Positions 47,303 to 59,170 of a stretch of DNA of 64,000 nucleotides are shown piece by piece. Below the pieces are notes generated by a model, which did not search any database, was not told the DNA's origin, and was given only the letters and a program-made list of their open reading frames with translations. Position 1 is the first letter of the stretch. The number at the start of each line of letters is the position of its first letter. The stretch is from NCBI RefSeq assembly GCF_051622035.1, contig NC_135361.1:27955205-28019204 (forward strand), read 5' to 3'. The position numbers and the translations under genes were made by a program. This DNA is from Arctopsyche grandis. Taxonomy: Eukaryota > Arthropoda > Insecta > Trichoptera > Hydropsychidae.

Positions 47303-47960
47303 TAAAAGTGGTAAGCGGTGACAGACGGCTGGTTGGGTTGGTAGGGCCGAGTGTGTAGATGTAGTCGTCAGTGTGGCGCACGTCGCCGCGGGGGCAGGAC
47401 GCGCGGCGTTCGCCGGCCGCCGCCGCCCGCTCATTCCGAATCGTCTCTTCCGCCGCTTCGGACTCGCCGTTCTTCGCTCATCGCTCGTCGCTCGCGCTCG
47501 CAATACGTCTCGCGACCGGCGACCGGCCACAAGCGGCCGCAATCGCGACCGCGACCGCACACATGGATTCCGGAACGCAGGTGAGCGACACAACAAACAC
47601 CACTCTCTGACACCCCCGTTCCCAGTTCGCCGTTCCCACTTCCCACTTTCCGCTTCCCATTTCCCAGTTGACGGTTCTTTGATGGCGTTCGCGTTCGCAA
47701 CGAGGAACGCGCCGCGACTCTTCGTCAGTCTCGCGTGACCCGATTCGGGTCGCATCCGGGATCGCAGTCGGATGTGCGCGGTCGCCGTGGCCGTCTCGGT
47801 CGCGCGTATCGCCGTCTCGCTCTGGCGCGCGCGATTCCACTCGAGAGAGAGCGAGACGGCGCCACGTGTCGAAGCCTGTCTCGTCTCAACATATGGTCGG
47901 TCGGCGTGTGACGGAGCGAGCGCCCGCTGCGCCCCGACTATTATTATTATTGTCAATATG
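47303..47960 (+). promoter_or_regulatory. CpG-rich promoter-like block, candidate for the Regnase-type gene
   Basis: Dense CpG sequence begins right after the Harbinger element. An insect-type initiator TCAGT lies at 47368-47372. From about 47475 there are CGCTCGTCGCTCG and CCCACTTCCC-type runs. A short frame ending in a good splice donor (CGCAG|GTGAGC) follows at 47563-47580. Long overlapping frames on both strands are composition effects. Confidence 0.5.
47563..47580 (+). CDS. Candidate first coding exon of the Regnase-type RNase
   Basis: ATG followed by five codons (MDSGTQ) and a consensus donor CAG|GTGAGC, in phase 0. The next exon of the NYN RNase gene at 62803 also begins in phase 0 with SDVDAFSA and has no ATG of its own near its start. 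Joining the two needs an intron of about 15.2 kb. The join is inference only; an exon elsewhere, for example near 58.9 kb, could be the true first exon. Confidence 0.35.
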
Positions 47961-48115
47961 TACCTACTAGTGTTGGACCCGTTGATTTCAACGGGTGGTT
48001 TCGAAAAGGAATTGAAACTCGAATAAAAATAAAGTTAAAGATATTGAATCGACTGGTTTCGGAAAGAAATTGATGCACGAATTACGAAGTGATTACGAAT
48101 TACGAACTACGTTTT

Positions 48116-48512
48116 GTGCATCGCCGACCTCCTGACGCCTTTGCCCCCGATGCCTCCGTCGCTCCGGGGCCTTCGGCCCCAGCGCCGCCGACGCCTCCGG
48201 CGCCCCCGACGCCTTCGGCACCCCGGGGGCTTCGCCCCCAGCGCCGCCGACGCCTCCGGCGCCCCCAGCACCCCCGATGCCTTCGGCACCCCGGGGGCTT
48301 CGCCCCCAGCGTCCCCGATGCCTTCGGCATCCCGTCGCCCCCAGCCCCCCCGATGCCTTCGGCACCCCGGGGGCTTCGCCCCCAGCGTCCCCGATGCCTT
48401 CGGCATCCCGTGGGCTTCGCCCCCAGCGCCGCCGACGCCTCCGGCGCCCCCAGCGCCCCGATGCCTTTGGCACCCCGGGGGCTTCGCCCCCAGCGCCGCC
48501 AGCGCCCCCGGC
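48116..48512. repeat. GC-rich minisatellite of TTCG-capped hairpins
   Basis: Units combine short perfect palindromes around TTCG: GGGGGCTTCGCCCCC, GATGCCTTCGGCATC, GGGGCCTTCGGCCCC, with GACGCCTCCGGCG-type variants, repeated in mixed order. Every unit can fold as a stem with a C(TTCG)G-type loop. Open frames on both strands across it are Pro/Ala/Gly repeats, not proteins. A similar motif cluster lies at 57719-57800. Confidence 0.88.
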
Positions 48513-48860
48513 AATGAAAAAACTGAAAAAATGAAAAAAATGAAAAAAATGAAAAACTGAAAAAATGAAAAAAATGAAAAAACTGAAAAAATGAAAAAAC
48601 TGAAAAAATGAAAAAACTGAAAAAATGAAAAAAATGAAAAAACTGAAAAAATGAAAAAAATGAAAAAACTGAAAAAATGAAAAAAATGAAAAAACTGAAA
48701 AAATGAAAAAAATGAAAAAACTGAAAAAATGAAAAAAATGAAAAAAATGAAAAAACTGAAAAAATGAAAAAAATGAAAAAACTGAAAAAATGAAAAAAAT
48801 GAAAAAACTGAAAAAATGAAAAAAATTAAAAAACTGAAAAATATGAAAAAAAAAAAAAAT
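48513..48860. repeat. Poly-purine array of TGAAAAAA/CTGAAAAAA units
   Basis: About 340 bases of the units TGAAAAAA and CTGAAAAAA in higher-order patterns, purine-rich on the plus strand. The minus-strand reading gives long Phe-rich frames that are repeat translations. It directly abuts the GC-rich hairpin array. Confidence 0.95.
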
Positions 48861-48896
48861 TTGTTCCCCATACTGGTTGATGGTTGATCGTCCGTC

Positions 48897-48960
48897 ACAT
48901 ACAAATATACAAATATACAAATATACAAATATACAAATATACAAATATACAAATATATTT
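48897..48960. repeat. ATACAAAT microsatellite
   Basis: An 8-10 base unit ATACAAATAT repeated about seven times. Confidence 0.93.
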
Positions 48961-49173
48961 AGCGACAGTCCGTTTTTATATATATTATGCTCGCGTTTTC
49001 TCGTCTCTTTTGGCCGTTTTCGCCCAGGTCGCGTTCGCATCCGGTTTCGTTGACGTTTTCTCCCGGAACGGACGAATGCACGCTGCCAACTTGACTATTG
49101 TTTTTTATTGTTCGAAGCCGAGTTGGCTACCCTGTTCTCCGCTTCGAAAATACTCTCTTTTTTTTCACGGCAG

Positions 49174-49283
49174 GTGATTCTCAACTGTGTGTTGCGATCC
49201 TAAATGAAATGACTAAAGAAGGCGAATTGTCGGCAAAATTGACCAAACTCACTTTTGCCGTTCACCACTTGTGCAAAATATAA
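49174..49283 (+). other. Coding-looking 3'-terminal segment, unrecognised
   Basis: After a splice-acceptor-like TTTTTTTTCACGGCAG, a frame reads DSQLCVAILNEMTKEGELSA, then KLTKLTFAVHHLCKI and TAA. The amino acid mix looks protein-like rather than random, and it could be a terminal exon or an exon remnant. I do not recognise it and see no convincing upstream exon. Chance remains possible. Confidence 0.25.
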
Positions 49284-49285
49284 AT

Positions 49286-49545
49286 ATTGTTGCGTAGGGG
49301 TGGGTGGAGGATCCAAGTCAAAGGCCAACAGTCGTTTCACAGCATTTATTGATGATTAAGGAGATACACGCACTGTCAGTGTTAAGTCCAGAATGACATG
49401 ATATCGCCTACGTACCGCCTTATAAAGGGTAGATCTCTCAGGACGCCTAATCTGTTTACCTGTTGTATAGTCACGTATTCGGATATGTATTTCCACGACA
49501 TTGGGTCTCCCCGTACCGATTCTGAGAAATAACTAATAACGGTCA
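49286..49545 (-). mobile_element. Possible solo LTR
   Basis: On the minus strand a TATA-like CTTTATAAGG is followed about 90 bases later by AATAAATGCTGTG, and the segment ends CCCACCCCTACGCAACA. This is the layout of a short LTR. The 5' end and target duplication were not found. Confidence 0.35.
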
Positions 49546-49967
49546 TTGTTTAGCCTAAATGCACTTAGAGTCCAGATATAATCCTTGGAAGTAAGTGCAA
49601 GCACTTGGTCAATCCGATAACAGATATCCGTTGGTCTAAGTGCAATTCGCTCAATCCGCGGCGTACGTAAAAATATCATTTCAGTACTAAATGGTGCATC
49701 TGCCAAAATGCACAATTATAGTCGCCTATTGCAAAATGTAAAATCAATTGGGTAGTTTCGTAATATAATTTAGCAATGATTTTTAAAATGTAATATCTAA
49801 AACGTCTTTTCTGTTGAAAGCCCGCCACGCTGAAAATTTCGCCAACATTTCCAACTAGAATCATTTTAAAATCCAGTTGATAGCGGGTATAAAAATTGTA
49901 GCTAATCCAAACAAACCCTAGATAACTACCGTCGAAGATTTCGAGTTTTGTAAAGGTGTGCTTAGAC

Positions 49968-50662
49968 CAGAGGTTGCCAAAGTGGTCCGTACGGACCCCC
50001 GGGGGTCCGTGACAGGAAGAAAAAAAAATGGGGGTTCACGAGATGTAAATGGGGGTCCACGGACCGGAATCAAATTTAATCAAAATAATGTGGGTTTAAA
50101 TAGGTCAAAGTAAACTATCTCTTAAATTTATGTGAGTTTAGAATTTTTCCAGAAGTACTGGCTGCAGAAAGATATCCCTGTTGCTTATCCTGTATTGTGG
50201 GCTACCGCAAGAAAGTTTTAGTTGATAGCAATTCCTTCTTCGTACCTCGTGGAAAGAGGTTTTAGTGCAGTTACCAATTTTCTTACGAAAAAAAGAAATC
50301 GGTTGCAAATCACTGAACGTGGAGATTTACGACTGTACCTTACGAATTTGAACTCAAATATTGACTAATTGATATCGGAGCATCGGGTTCATCCCTCTCA
50401 TTAACAGAATTTATTATTTTATGTAAGAATTTTATTGTGTTTTGATTTGTTCATTTTCATTAAAAAAAAATAAGATAAGAATAAAAAATATATATATATT
50501 TTTTTACAATTGTCCACTATACAAAAAAACTTATCACAGTGTATTCATATTTGTATTTAAAAAAATTAGAAAATTTCACTATTAGGCATCCTGGGGGAGG
50601 GGGTTCACAAAGGATAATACTGGGCTAGGGGTCCACGGGGAAAATAAGTTTGGGAACCTATG
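49968..50662 (+). mobile_element. Deleted hAT transposon with transposase C-terminal remnant, TSD GCTTAGAC
   Basis: Ends CAGAGGTTGCCAAAGTGG and the complement of CATAGGTTCCCAAACTT are typical hAT ends, flanked by the exact 8-bp duplication GCTTAGAC (49960-49967, 50663-50670). Inside, a frame ending at 50368 reads SSYLVERGFSAVTNFL, then TKKRNRLQITERGDLRL and YLTNLNSNID, the hAT C-terminal dimerisation region. The rest of the transposase is missing or interrupted by a stop. The host sequence on both sides is a repeat that is uninterrupted at 56605-56740. Confidence 0.9.
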
Positions 50663-50994
50663 GCTTAGACTCTCTAATAATATAAAATAAACAAAAGAAG
50701 TCTATTAATGAATGTATTTTTCCAAAAACAGTTCCATCTTCATTGTTGTTAAAATGTAATGCTCACAATCTAAATTCCAAGTCACAATCTAAAATACTCG
50801 GCAGTTCCATCGGGTAATTCAGCTATGGTTATAAATTGAGAAATTCCAGTAAACCAGTCTTTATAAACGTTGCCAAATGAATGACACCTGGAAAGGCTTA
50901 GCGGGTAGTATTCTTGTTTACTTTGTACATGCTCAAAATATAACGCCTATCGGAGTTTTTCAAACCCCCAGGACTTACTTAAAGGGTTAACCAG

Positions 50995-51370
50995 CGGTGT
51001 GGACTAGTGGTTAGCATATTATGATTTCTAGCAGAGTGATCTCGGGTTCGAGTCCCACTTATGTTCCGTTGCTGGCCACAAGTCGATCGTTTCTTATCAG
51101 TTTGTCAATTTTTCTGATTTTCTTTGAAACGGTTCATACAAAATTTGTATCTCCTTTCCTATCTCTCTTACTAATCTCGAATTATTTAGCGTCTTGAGAT
51201 TCGCCAATTTGATTATAAAATGCTTCAATAATTTCTCCATATATGTCACTTTGAATGTTCGCATTGCATAAAATGCTTATGTATATTGATTGTACTGTAT
51301 CTGTTTAAGTGCACTCTTGCTTTGGAGCGATCTGTAAAGGCGAGTGTTAATAAACCAAAATAATATGATT
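50995..51370 (+). mobile_element. tRNA-derived SINE, copy 5 (best tRNA-like head)
   Basis: ACCAGCGGTGTGGACTAGTGG then TTAGCAT (A box) and GGGTTCGAGTCCCAC (B box, a near-perfect Pol III consensus). The body has GTCGATCGTTTCTTATCAG and TTTCTTTGAAACGGTTC. The 3' part differs from copies 1-4 (ATATGTCACTTTGAATGTTCG), and the same 3' part occurs inverted at 54520-54740, so there are at least two subfamilies with different tails. Confidence 0.82.
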
Positions 51371-54300
51371 AAAATTGAACAAGGATATCTTATGTATGTA
51401 TGGTATGGTAATATGTTGAGTGTAGCCACGAATGTAAGTTTCTCAGGCATTTCTATAGCTGGAAGTGATTTTGCATAGTGTGGCTCTTCGAACTTGCCAT
51501 TTTCCGTTTCTTATTAGCTTCCAACAAGAATATCTGGTATTTTACTCGAGCGACGACATAGTCTGTTTCACGCAAAGATAATTGTACAACAAACGTATAC
51601 ATGCATACATGCAAAGTATCTGTACACGAGACGAGTCATACTCGATAAGAATCGGCCGAAATCTTACTATTGCTCACTTTCTCTTTTTATCTGTGTACGC
51701 CTGTGACATCTCGAGTATCATTGAGAAGATTTGGCGATAAGCAGACAGACATTCGTTATTATATCAATTTTCGATTCTCGATCATCATCGTCAACATCTT
51801 GTTCAGCGATTGGTGTTTAATTAAGGAAAAATTTGAAAGTTTATCGTAATACTGCTCGACGTGTTGATATCGGTTGATTCCAGAATTAATTTCGGTTATT
51901 AGCGGTTGTTATCTGGCAGATTAACCATATCGTCGCTTTTGTCCTAATTCCTAATGAGTTTTAGTAGCCCGTATCTACATATGTACGTGTTGTGCTTCAT
52001 TGTACAGATCCTACCCGTTTCCATAGATGTTCTGGGTTGCGTTTGAACTGTTTTGTAATTAATTCCGATTGAAAATCAACGTCTGCGTTCCTAACAATCG
52101 AATCACGCTTTTTAGATGATTTGTGTACTTTTTTTTTATTCGTTTGTAAAATGTTTCGTGGGCAATTAGCTGAAGTTAACTTCGTCCCACGCACACGAGC
52201 GTCCGTGTGAAATCTGCTAAATTGGCATTTGCTTATTTTTGGGTGCAAGCTTCACTTCGCAATAACGCAAGTCATACCAAATGGAAATAGAAGATATGTA
52301 CAATCCAAAATGCTCGATGTGGTCGGAATTTCATTGTGATCTTTTTGCGGAGCAGTCTGCGTTTCAATTCCAGCATCCCACTCGATTCTCTTCATTACTA
52401 CGATGATCTTCTTTGGATACAACATTTTGATATCACTTTCCCATTACCATGTAAAATATTATACATTTCAAAGATTTCTAGTAAATCTCTTTCCGTTTAT
52501 CTTAACCTTTTTCCAATTAGGTTATTTTGACATAAATGAATACATAGAGGGAACCGTTCCATGCAACGCTTGGCAGAAGATGCGAAAGTAAATCTATAAT
52601 CAGAAAGGAAGGCGGCGAAGCCGATAGACCCACGGGGTTTGACTTAATAAATGACAAAATAAAAACAAATACATTCATTATAATAATAAGAAGAAAAAAA
52701 GTAAACAAGAAAAAATACGAAATAATACCAAAAAAAGAAAAATAAAATATCTGGAACGGTGACATAAAAAAAACAAAAGTATAGAAAAGATATTGAATAA
52801 CAAGAATTACAAAATTCCTTTTAAATTTAAGAAAGAAATCTAGTTTATTTTTAAAAATATTAAGGTTTTCAGAATTTAGTACATACATATTGGGAAGACT
52901 ATTCCAAAACTGTAACCACTCTGTGAAAAGAAGGAATCTCTGATCAATTTTTGGAGTCTGAAAGTATGACCTCTAATATTTTTGTTCGGCATTATTATTA
53001 TTTTTTATTACAAGCCTCTTCTAAGGTTTACTTCGCAATCGATTCAGTATTATCCTACAGTCTTCCGGTCGTTTTGAAGGAGATTTAAATCGATTCTGAT
53101 AGTGAAAAATAATCGTAATAGACTACAATTTTGGTCATCTTCACGTTTTTCGGTTACCCCCCCACGTACCCCTGAGATACTGTATCCCAGATAAATATTC
53201 TCTTATATACTGATATTTGATATGATACTTTCCAACTCAGGTCTTTTTGATGAGTCTTCCACTCAGCCACTCAAGACCGATAATGTAGTTTTAGCTTCTA
53301 AATGAACCAGTTGAATCTTGATAACCTTCTCGAAGCAGGATGCTACAGAGGTTGGGGTCGTCTACCACACCGCTCGAAGGTTACACATACGTCTATTCTG
53401 GGCTAACGATAAGGGTGCGGTAAAGCGAATGAAAATTTTCACTCTCTTTACTTCGAGGGGGCTGAGGAATGTGTATATTTATTTCAATATATGCCACATA
53501 TATATAAAAGATAATACATATATTTTTAAAGAGTTGAAATCCGCGAGCCACGGTCGAAAGTGAGTTCAGCCTGTGTGCAGTGGCGGCGCATCCGCCTCCA
53601 CAAGGACGCCCTCCACTTCCATCTCCGAAATGTTTAACTTCTATTATGGCCGAACGTGTGTTGTCTCGTGTCAATATTTTCCCGCCGAACGAGCGAACAA
53701 ACACCGCAAAGCGAAGGCCGATTCACACACTGCGTCACAACGCGACCGTTCCGCCTCGGTTGCGCAACTTTCGAAACACTCGAAACAATGCACGGGCGGG
53801 CCTGGATGCTGGCGTCCCGTAGTCTGGTCTGGCTGCGGTCGCTTTTGCACCGGTCAAATTGACCCTAAGTGCCAAACTGTACGAGGAAAAATATGGTCGC
53901 AGTGCTAAATATCCTCCGGGAACGCTAGATGATGTGTGTCGTACACGAAAACGCGTGTCGGGCGAAAAGGCGTTGGAAAGCTAAATCAGCATGAAATTCA
54001 AAATGGCGGCAATTTGAGGGTAATTCTTTTTAACCAGGGCTGTGGAGTCGGAGCATTTCAAGTGGAGTTGGATTCGGAGTCGTAAAAAATCAACCGACTC
54101 GTCCTTTTTTTATTATTATTTTTAATTAATAATATTACTTAGGGCGAAAACACATTTAAATGAACGGCACGACGCGTCTTCGTGGCTTTCCGTCAAGAAA
54201 GGGTATCCCCAGTTCATTATTAATTCGTACGATCTTATTATTTCGACTAAGTTTCTCCTGCATTTTTATTATCAAATATGGAATTAGTCGTTTTCAATCA

Positions 54301-54519
54301 CTGTCAAGCTTATATCAATACAAGGACAAAATAAATCCGAAAACACTCCAGGGTGTGACTTTTGGGACTGCGTGCCTCAGGGAAAGCTAGTCGGGTTCAG
54401 CTAGTTCATATATAAAAAATAAGAGAAGCTTATTAAAAGTTTATAAATGCAAAACATTATAAAATGGTAATGATTTATACTAGCTCACTTTACATTTTAT
54501 TTTATTTTATTTCGCAGAA
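51371..54519. other. Intergenic; no supported gene
   Basis: A minus-strand open frame at 51997-52248 (MHPKISKCQFSRFHTDARV..., Lys/Arg-rich, 83 aa) has a protein-like composition but no recognisable family; it may be a decayed retroelement piece. A G+C-richer, CpG-containing patch at 53555-53930 gives frames in three phases and resembles promoter or MITE DNA. At 54138-54400 a piece of the AGGGCGAAAACACA MITE is present. Confidence 0.4.
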
Positions 54520-54745
54520 TATGAACGCTCGCCTTTACACAATGCGAATTCATAGACATCCACAGTGACATCTATGGAGAAATTTTTGCAGTTATTTTAT
54601 AATCAAATTGGCGAACCTCAAGACGCTGAATAACTTGAGATTAGCAAGAGAGGTAGGAAAGGAGATGCTAATTTTGCACGAACTGTTTCCAATGAAAATC
54701 AGTAAAATTGGCAAACTCTGATAAGAATCGATAGGCAAATGGATC
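54520..54745 (-). mobile_element. SINE fragment, second subfamily
   Basis: The minus strand repeats the 3' half of the 51.0 kb copy: CAGAGTTTGCCAATTTTACTG, then AAACAGTTCGTGC, CTCTCTTGCTAATCTC and CGTCTTGAGGTTCGCCAATTTG. The tRNA-like head is missing. Confidence 0.65.
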
Positions 54746-57700
54746 ATTGCGCAATTTGCGATCGCACGCACGACAATCGTTGCCACAGAAATCGATAGTG
54801 ATCGATAACGGTGTATCCCATATTCGTTATCGATCACTGTCAAGCTAGGATAAATATTACCATACAATTTCAACGCCAAAGGTCGAATGTGTCGTTTTGA
54901 AAGGACTATCCCATGAACGCCACATTATTTCTATATGTTTAAAACTATCTAAAAAAAAAAAACCACGTGTCACATTCACCGCTGTCTGATTTCGTCCCAT
55001 TGTTTGGTGGAATTACGACTGGAAATGTTGTTACACTTTGTATAGGAAAAAAATGATATGAAATTTAAAAATCGGAGTCCGAGTCCCTTTTATTTAACGA
55101 CCCCACAGCACAGTGGATTGATAGAATAAAAGCACTCGCAAAATTGGAAGGCTCGAACATAGAGGCATAGGTAGGCAATGATAATTCCGGTCGCCAACCG
55201 GTTGCCCAATTGGACCGCGGTCGAATCCGGCTGCCGTCACCAGTTCGGTTTCACTGGAGTGTGTGACCCACACGACAAGCGGAACCAGCTAATATTCTCG
55301 ACCAGCTGGTCTCGTACACGGCAAGCACGCTATGTAGGATACACCAATGTCGACCAGTCACCGCCGAATTAGAAGCGGTTCTACGTAGATTATGATATAT
55401 ATATGTACTTGCATATGTAGATACGTGTGTATGTATGGTGTTACGTCTCGGTGTCTCAACCCCGACCGGATCCGCTCTGGCCGCTTTCTACGACCGCGAC
55501 GAGCACTTCCGGCTGGCGACCTCTCTCGCCGGTTGACCCACATCCGTGGCCGCCCAAATTGCACAACCGACAGCTTCTAATCCGATGCGAAACGCGTGTA
55601 TGTTGTATTATGCACGGTGACACTGTTGCAATAGGTCGCCGATCGCCAGGATGCGTCTCAGGTTGCAAAAGGTCGCTACCCAGAAGATTTTGTGGGTGAG
55701 TTCTGAGTGACGTAGTTGGTTATAGTTGTTGGCCGCGTCGATCGAAATTGTACCATCTTCTTTGACTTGGTAATGTACCACTATCGGTTAGTAGGGGACG
55801 CGAGCACCGTGGAGGGCGCAAAAGGTGCCCACAGATCTCAATGTGGTCAGCGATTAGTTGTGTGTATGGCGGGCGTTTTGTTCATGTCTTATCTCTCATC
55901 TTTGTATGACTTACATATTTACCATTTAGTAGTTTCACATCCATGTATTTGTATATATGTTTTTTACTTTATCTATGTACGTAGTAACAATAGATGAAGT
56001 TTTGTGATCATGCCAAAATTAGAACTCGAGATTTTGACTGATTCGAACTCAGAATCGATTACTGATCACGTTTTCATGATCTAGAAAAAATGTGTATTTT
56101 GGGGATTTTTTGAACACCGTTAGTCCTGTCGAACCAAAACTTAGTATCGGTTACTGAAATTCTTATCGACACGACGTAATTTTTTTTCAAATTTTTAAGT
56201 TGACCGGAAATGGTACCTCCCCTTATAGGTGTCCTCTTTTTTTAAGTTTTTGAATTCAATTGTCTCCCAAACCGCCAACTGAATTGGATTAATTTTTTTT
56301 ACATGTAATAGAAATAATAGTATCTATAACCTGATATATTTTTTAAATATTTTTACCGGAACCGGAAGTAGTAGTTTTACTCTAGAGAATCGAGGTTTTT
56401 TTTATGTTTTTCTCAAAAACCTTTTGGTTTATTGTACTGAAATTTCATATCTAGAAGTTTAAGCGTAATAGCAAGTCATGGAAAAAAATTTGGTAAGCAT
56501 ACCTCAACCGGAAGTGGCAGTTTACTCTTGTTTTATTTAGTATTTAAATTGTTAAATAATTGAAATTTATATGAATCGTATATAATAAAAATCCAATAGA
56601 AAACAGTTATAAAAATTGTAGCTAATCCAAACAAACCCTAGATTACCCTACCGCCGAGGATTTCGAGTTTTGTAAAGGTGTGTTTAGACTCTCTAATTTA
56701 TCTTGCAACAATATAAAATAAACAAAATAAGTCTATTAAATTAATGTATTTTTCCAAAACTAGTTACCATTTTCTTCGTTGTTGTTAAAATGTAATGCTC
56801 ACAATCTAAATGCCAAGCCACAATCTAAAATACTCGGAAGTTAGGGATTTCCATCGGGAAAATTTGCTATGGCTATAAATTCAGAAATTCCGGTGTAAAC
56901 CAGTATTTATAAACATTGACACGGATTATACGACCCATGTTCGATGCTACCTGGAAAGGCTTAGCAGGTAGTATTCTACGATAGAGTAATGTATAGAGAA
57001 GGCTCACACCAAATTTCAAGTAAATTGGTTCAGTAGAACTTGAGGTATCATGTCAACCGTCTCGAAAAAAGTAGTTTCGAGAAAAACGCGTTTAAAGTTT
57101 CGGGCAAAGTTACGCGCCGGTTAGATGCCACGTCACTAATGCAGCTATATCTCTGAAAATAATTTGAATTTTGAAAAATCCTCTTAAGCATTTGAAAAAT
57201 CCTCTTAACAATCGATTTTTTCAAATTTCTGGACGAGAATACCCCCTTAAGCTTCCTTCGTTCAACGCTGGATGACGGACCTTCAAACACGCTTCCATTC
57301 GTCTCTATTTTGAGCAACCCTCGTACATCCAGCCCCACATATTTTTCTAATTTCATCCACCCATCTTCCTTGTTGCACCCTTTTATCTTTACTTAATAGA
57401 TGGGGCAATGTAGATAATAGACGTCACCGAGAACGATAACGAGTATTTTCAAACGTGTCTATTACGATAATTTTTCACCGTCGTAATGGCGGATTTGATT
57501 TCCACATTGATGACCAAACCGAGAAAAATGGCAAAGTTTGAAAACGTTCGGATAATAACCCAAATTTCGTCAGACGAAAAAATCGAAAGCGAAGTAAGAA
57601 GAAGCTAGTAATAATAACTAGTAAAAATAGTAAATCTAATATATAATTTCGAAAGAGACTTTGTATATATGTATTGTTGGTTCTTAACTTTGTAAAAAAG

Positions 57701-58460
57701 TCTAAATTTCCATGACGACGTGGGGACGGGGGACGGGCCTTCGCCCCCGGGGCGCCCCAGGGGCGAATGCCCGGGGGGATGCCGGGGGCGAATCCGTGAC
57801 GTTAAATTTAATAAAACAAACCTATTAAAATAAATTGTTTACTATGAGATTGGCCATTCTTACAAACCTCCTTTACGTTTCACAATTCAGGAAAAAATTT
57901 GTCTCTTATCCGATCGTTTTCATACTTTGCCATATTGCTCATTGTGGTCATCAATATAAGTAAATGGATCCTCCGCCATTACGATGGTGCAAAAATATCG
58001 TGTAAGACGCGTTTGAAATTTGAATTTCTGAAAAGTGCCTGACATTATCCAATTTTTAGTTTTAAACATAGATGGCGGTAGTAAAATAAATTTATTGGTA
58101 TTTTTATTCTCAAAATAATAATTTTATATACAAATTATAGAAGAGGTATGTTTTTAAAAAACTTTTTTTCTAAGCGGTTTATATATACAAAGCCGGGTAA
58201 AACCACTAGTTACTAATAAAATAAAAACTGTATAGAAATCGTTAACCTGAAATTCGCCTATCGGCGAATTTCAGGCTCATGGACGTGTTGGAAATAGGCC
58301 GATCGACGTTGGTCAGCATTCAAAGGGTTAAATCTAAGAACTTTTAATACTTATTCAGTAGTACTTAGGCATGTCGATTGCAATATAAAATTGAATACAC
58401 ACACACACCCATTCAGTCACAAGAATAGAACGAAACCAATATATATATAGATATATATGT
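54746..58460. other. Intergenic; patchwork of dispersed repeats
   Basis: It contains 54793-54990 (relative of the 6.53 kb MITE), 55965-56070 (copy of 17080-17190), 56095-56470 (copy of 41410-41760) and 56605-56960 (copy of 49891-49967 plus 50671-50950). It also holds a CG-rich hairpin cluster at 57719-57800 and 57861-58110 (copy of 16798-17050). Open frames at 55358-55700 and 57048-57356 are not supported as genes. Confidence 0.55.
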
Positions 58461-58469
58461 ATGTATAGT

Positions 58470-58914
58470 AGGTATATCCGGGAGGGCGAACATCTCCGTA
58501 TATTTTATGGTAATCGAAACCAACTGAATTTTTCAGTTCGACGGTCGATTCTAACAGGATTCCGGCAAGAATCGGATCGGATTCGAGGCGAACGTTACGT
58601 CGAACGAGTCCGCGTCCTCGACGTTGAGCCGACCTGGCCAACCCGGATCTGCCTGGGACGAAAGGTCATCCGCAACTCCTCATTTCCATGCGGCCCGTTG
58701 CATTTCGGCCATCACCACCACCATTATCATCATCATCATCATCATCATCAACGTCGTCGTCGTCGTTGTCGAATTTTAGAAATCCGGCAGCGCTCTCCGA
58801 GAGTGCGCTAATCCTTGACATTTTGTCGAACCAAAACAAACATCCGTCTCGCGCTTTTCACGCGATGTTGTAATCGCCCTCGCGCGAACCCGAATCGGTC
58901 TGTACGATCTCTGT
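58470..58914 (+). promoter_or_regulatory. Possible untranslated first exon or promoter
   Basis: A moderately G+C-rich, CpG-containing stretch that includes a CAT/ATC trinucleotide run (58705-58750) and a CGTCGTCGTCGTCG run. It ends in a strong splice donor TCTGTAC|GTAAGTAATG at 58913-58914. It lies 3.9 kb upstream of the Regnase-type exon at 62803 and could be an alternative 5' exon, though no initiator ATG joins in frame that I can support. Confidence 0.3.
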
Positions 58915-59170
58915 ACGTAAGTAATGTTTGATTTGTCGTCGGTTCGACGATTAATAGTCGGATGCTTAGTCGCTTGTCGTAGTCGGTATCGATCACCTGG
59001 ACTGCGAAACTCGGCCGCGAGAAAGCCGGACCCGGAGACACCCTCGTTCGACTTTGTGCGCTTTGATCGATTGTGTGACACTGTTCGACTGGTGTGGGCG
59101 AAATCTTGCCTACTGCTGGGTTATACCTTGGAACAACCAATTTTATAATAATTACATATACATATTCAGT

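Noticed and set aside
47012-47956. 314-codon minus-strand frame
   Set aside because: It covers the CpG-rich block and the end of the Harbinger element. Overlapping open frames exist in four other phases, as expected for stop-poor GC-rich DNA.
48093-49040. Very long open frames (up to about 315 codons) on both strands
   Set aside because: They translate the GC-rich hairpin array and the TGAAAAAA array (Phe-rich and Pro/Gly-rich repeats). They are open on both strands at once, with no protein-like composition.
51040-51070. Functional tRNA gene suggested by a perfect B box
   Set aside because: The A and B boxes belong to a SINE head shared with other dispersed copies; no cloverleaf acceptor stem can be closed.
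58461-58811. 116-codon frame ending in His repeats
   Set aside because: The end is a CAT trinucleotide repeat and the start shows no family resemblance. I prefer a possible non-coding first exon or promoter.
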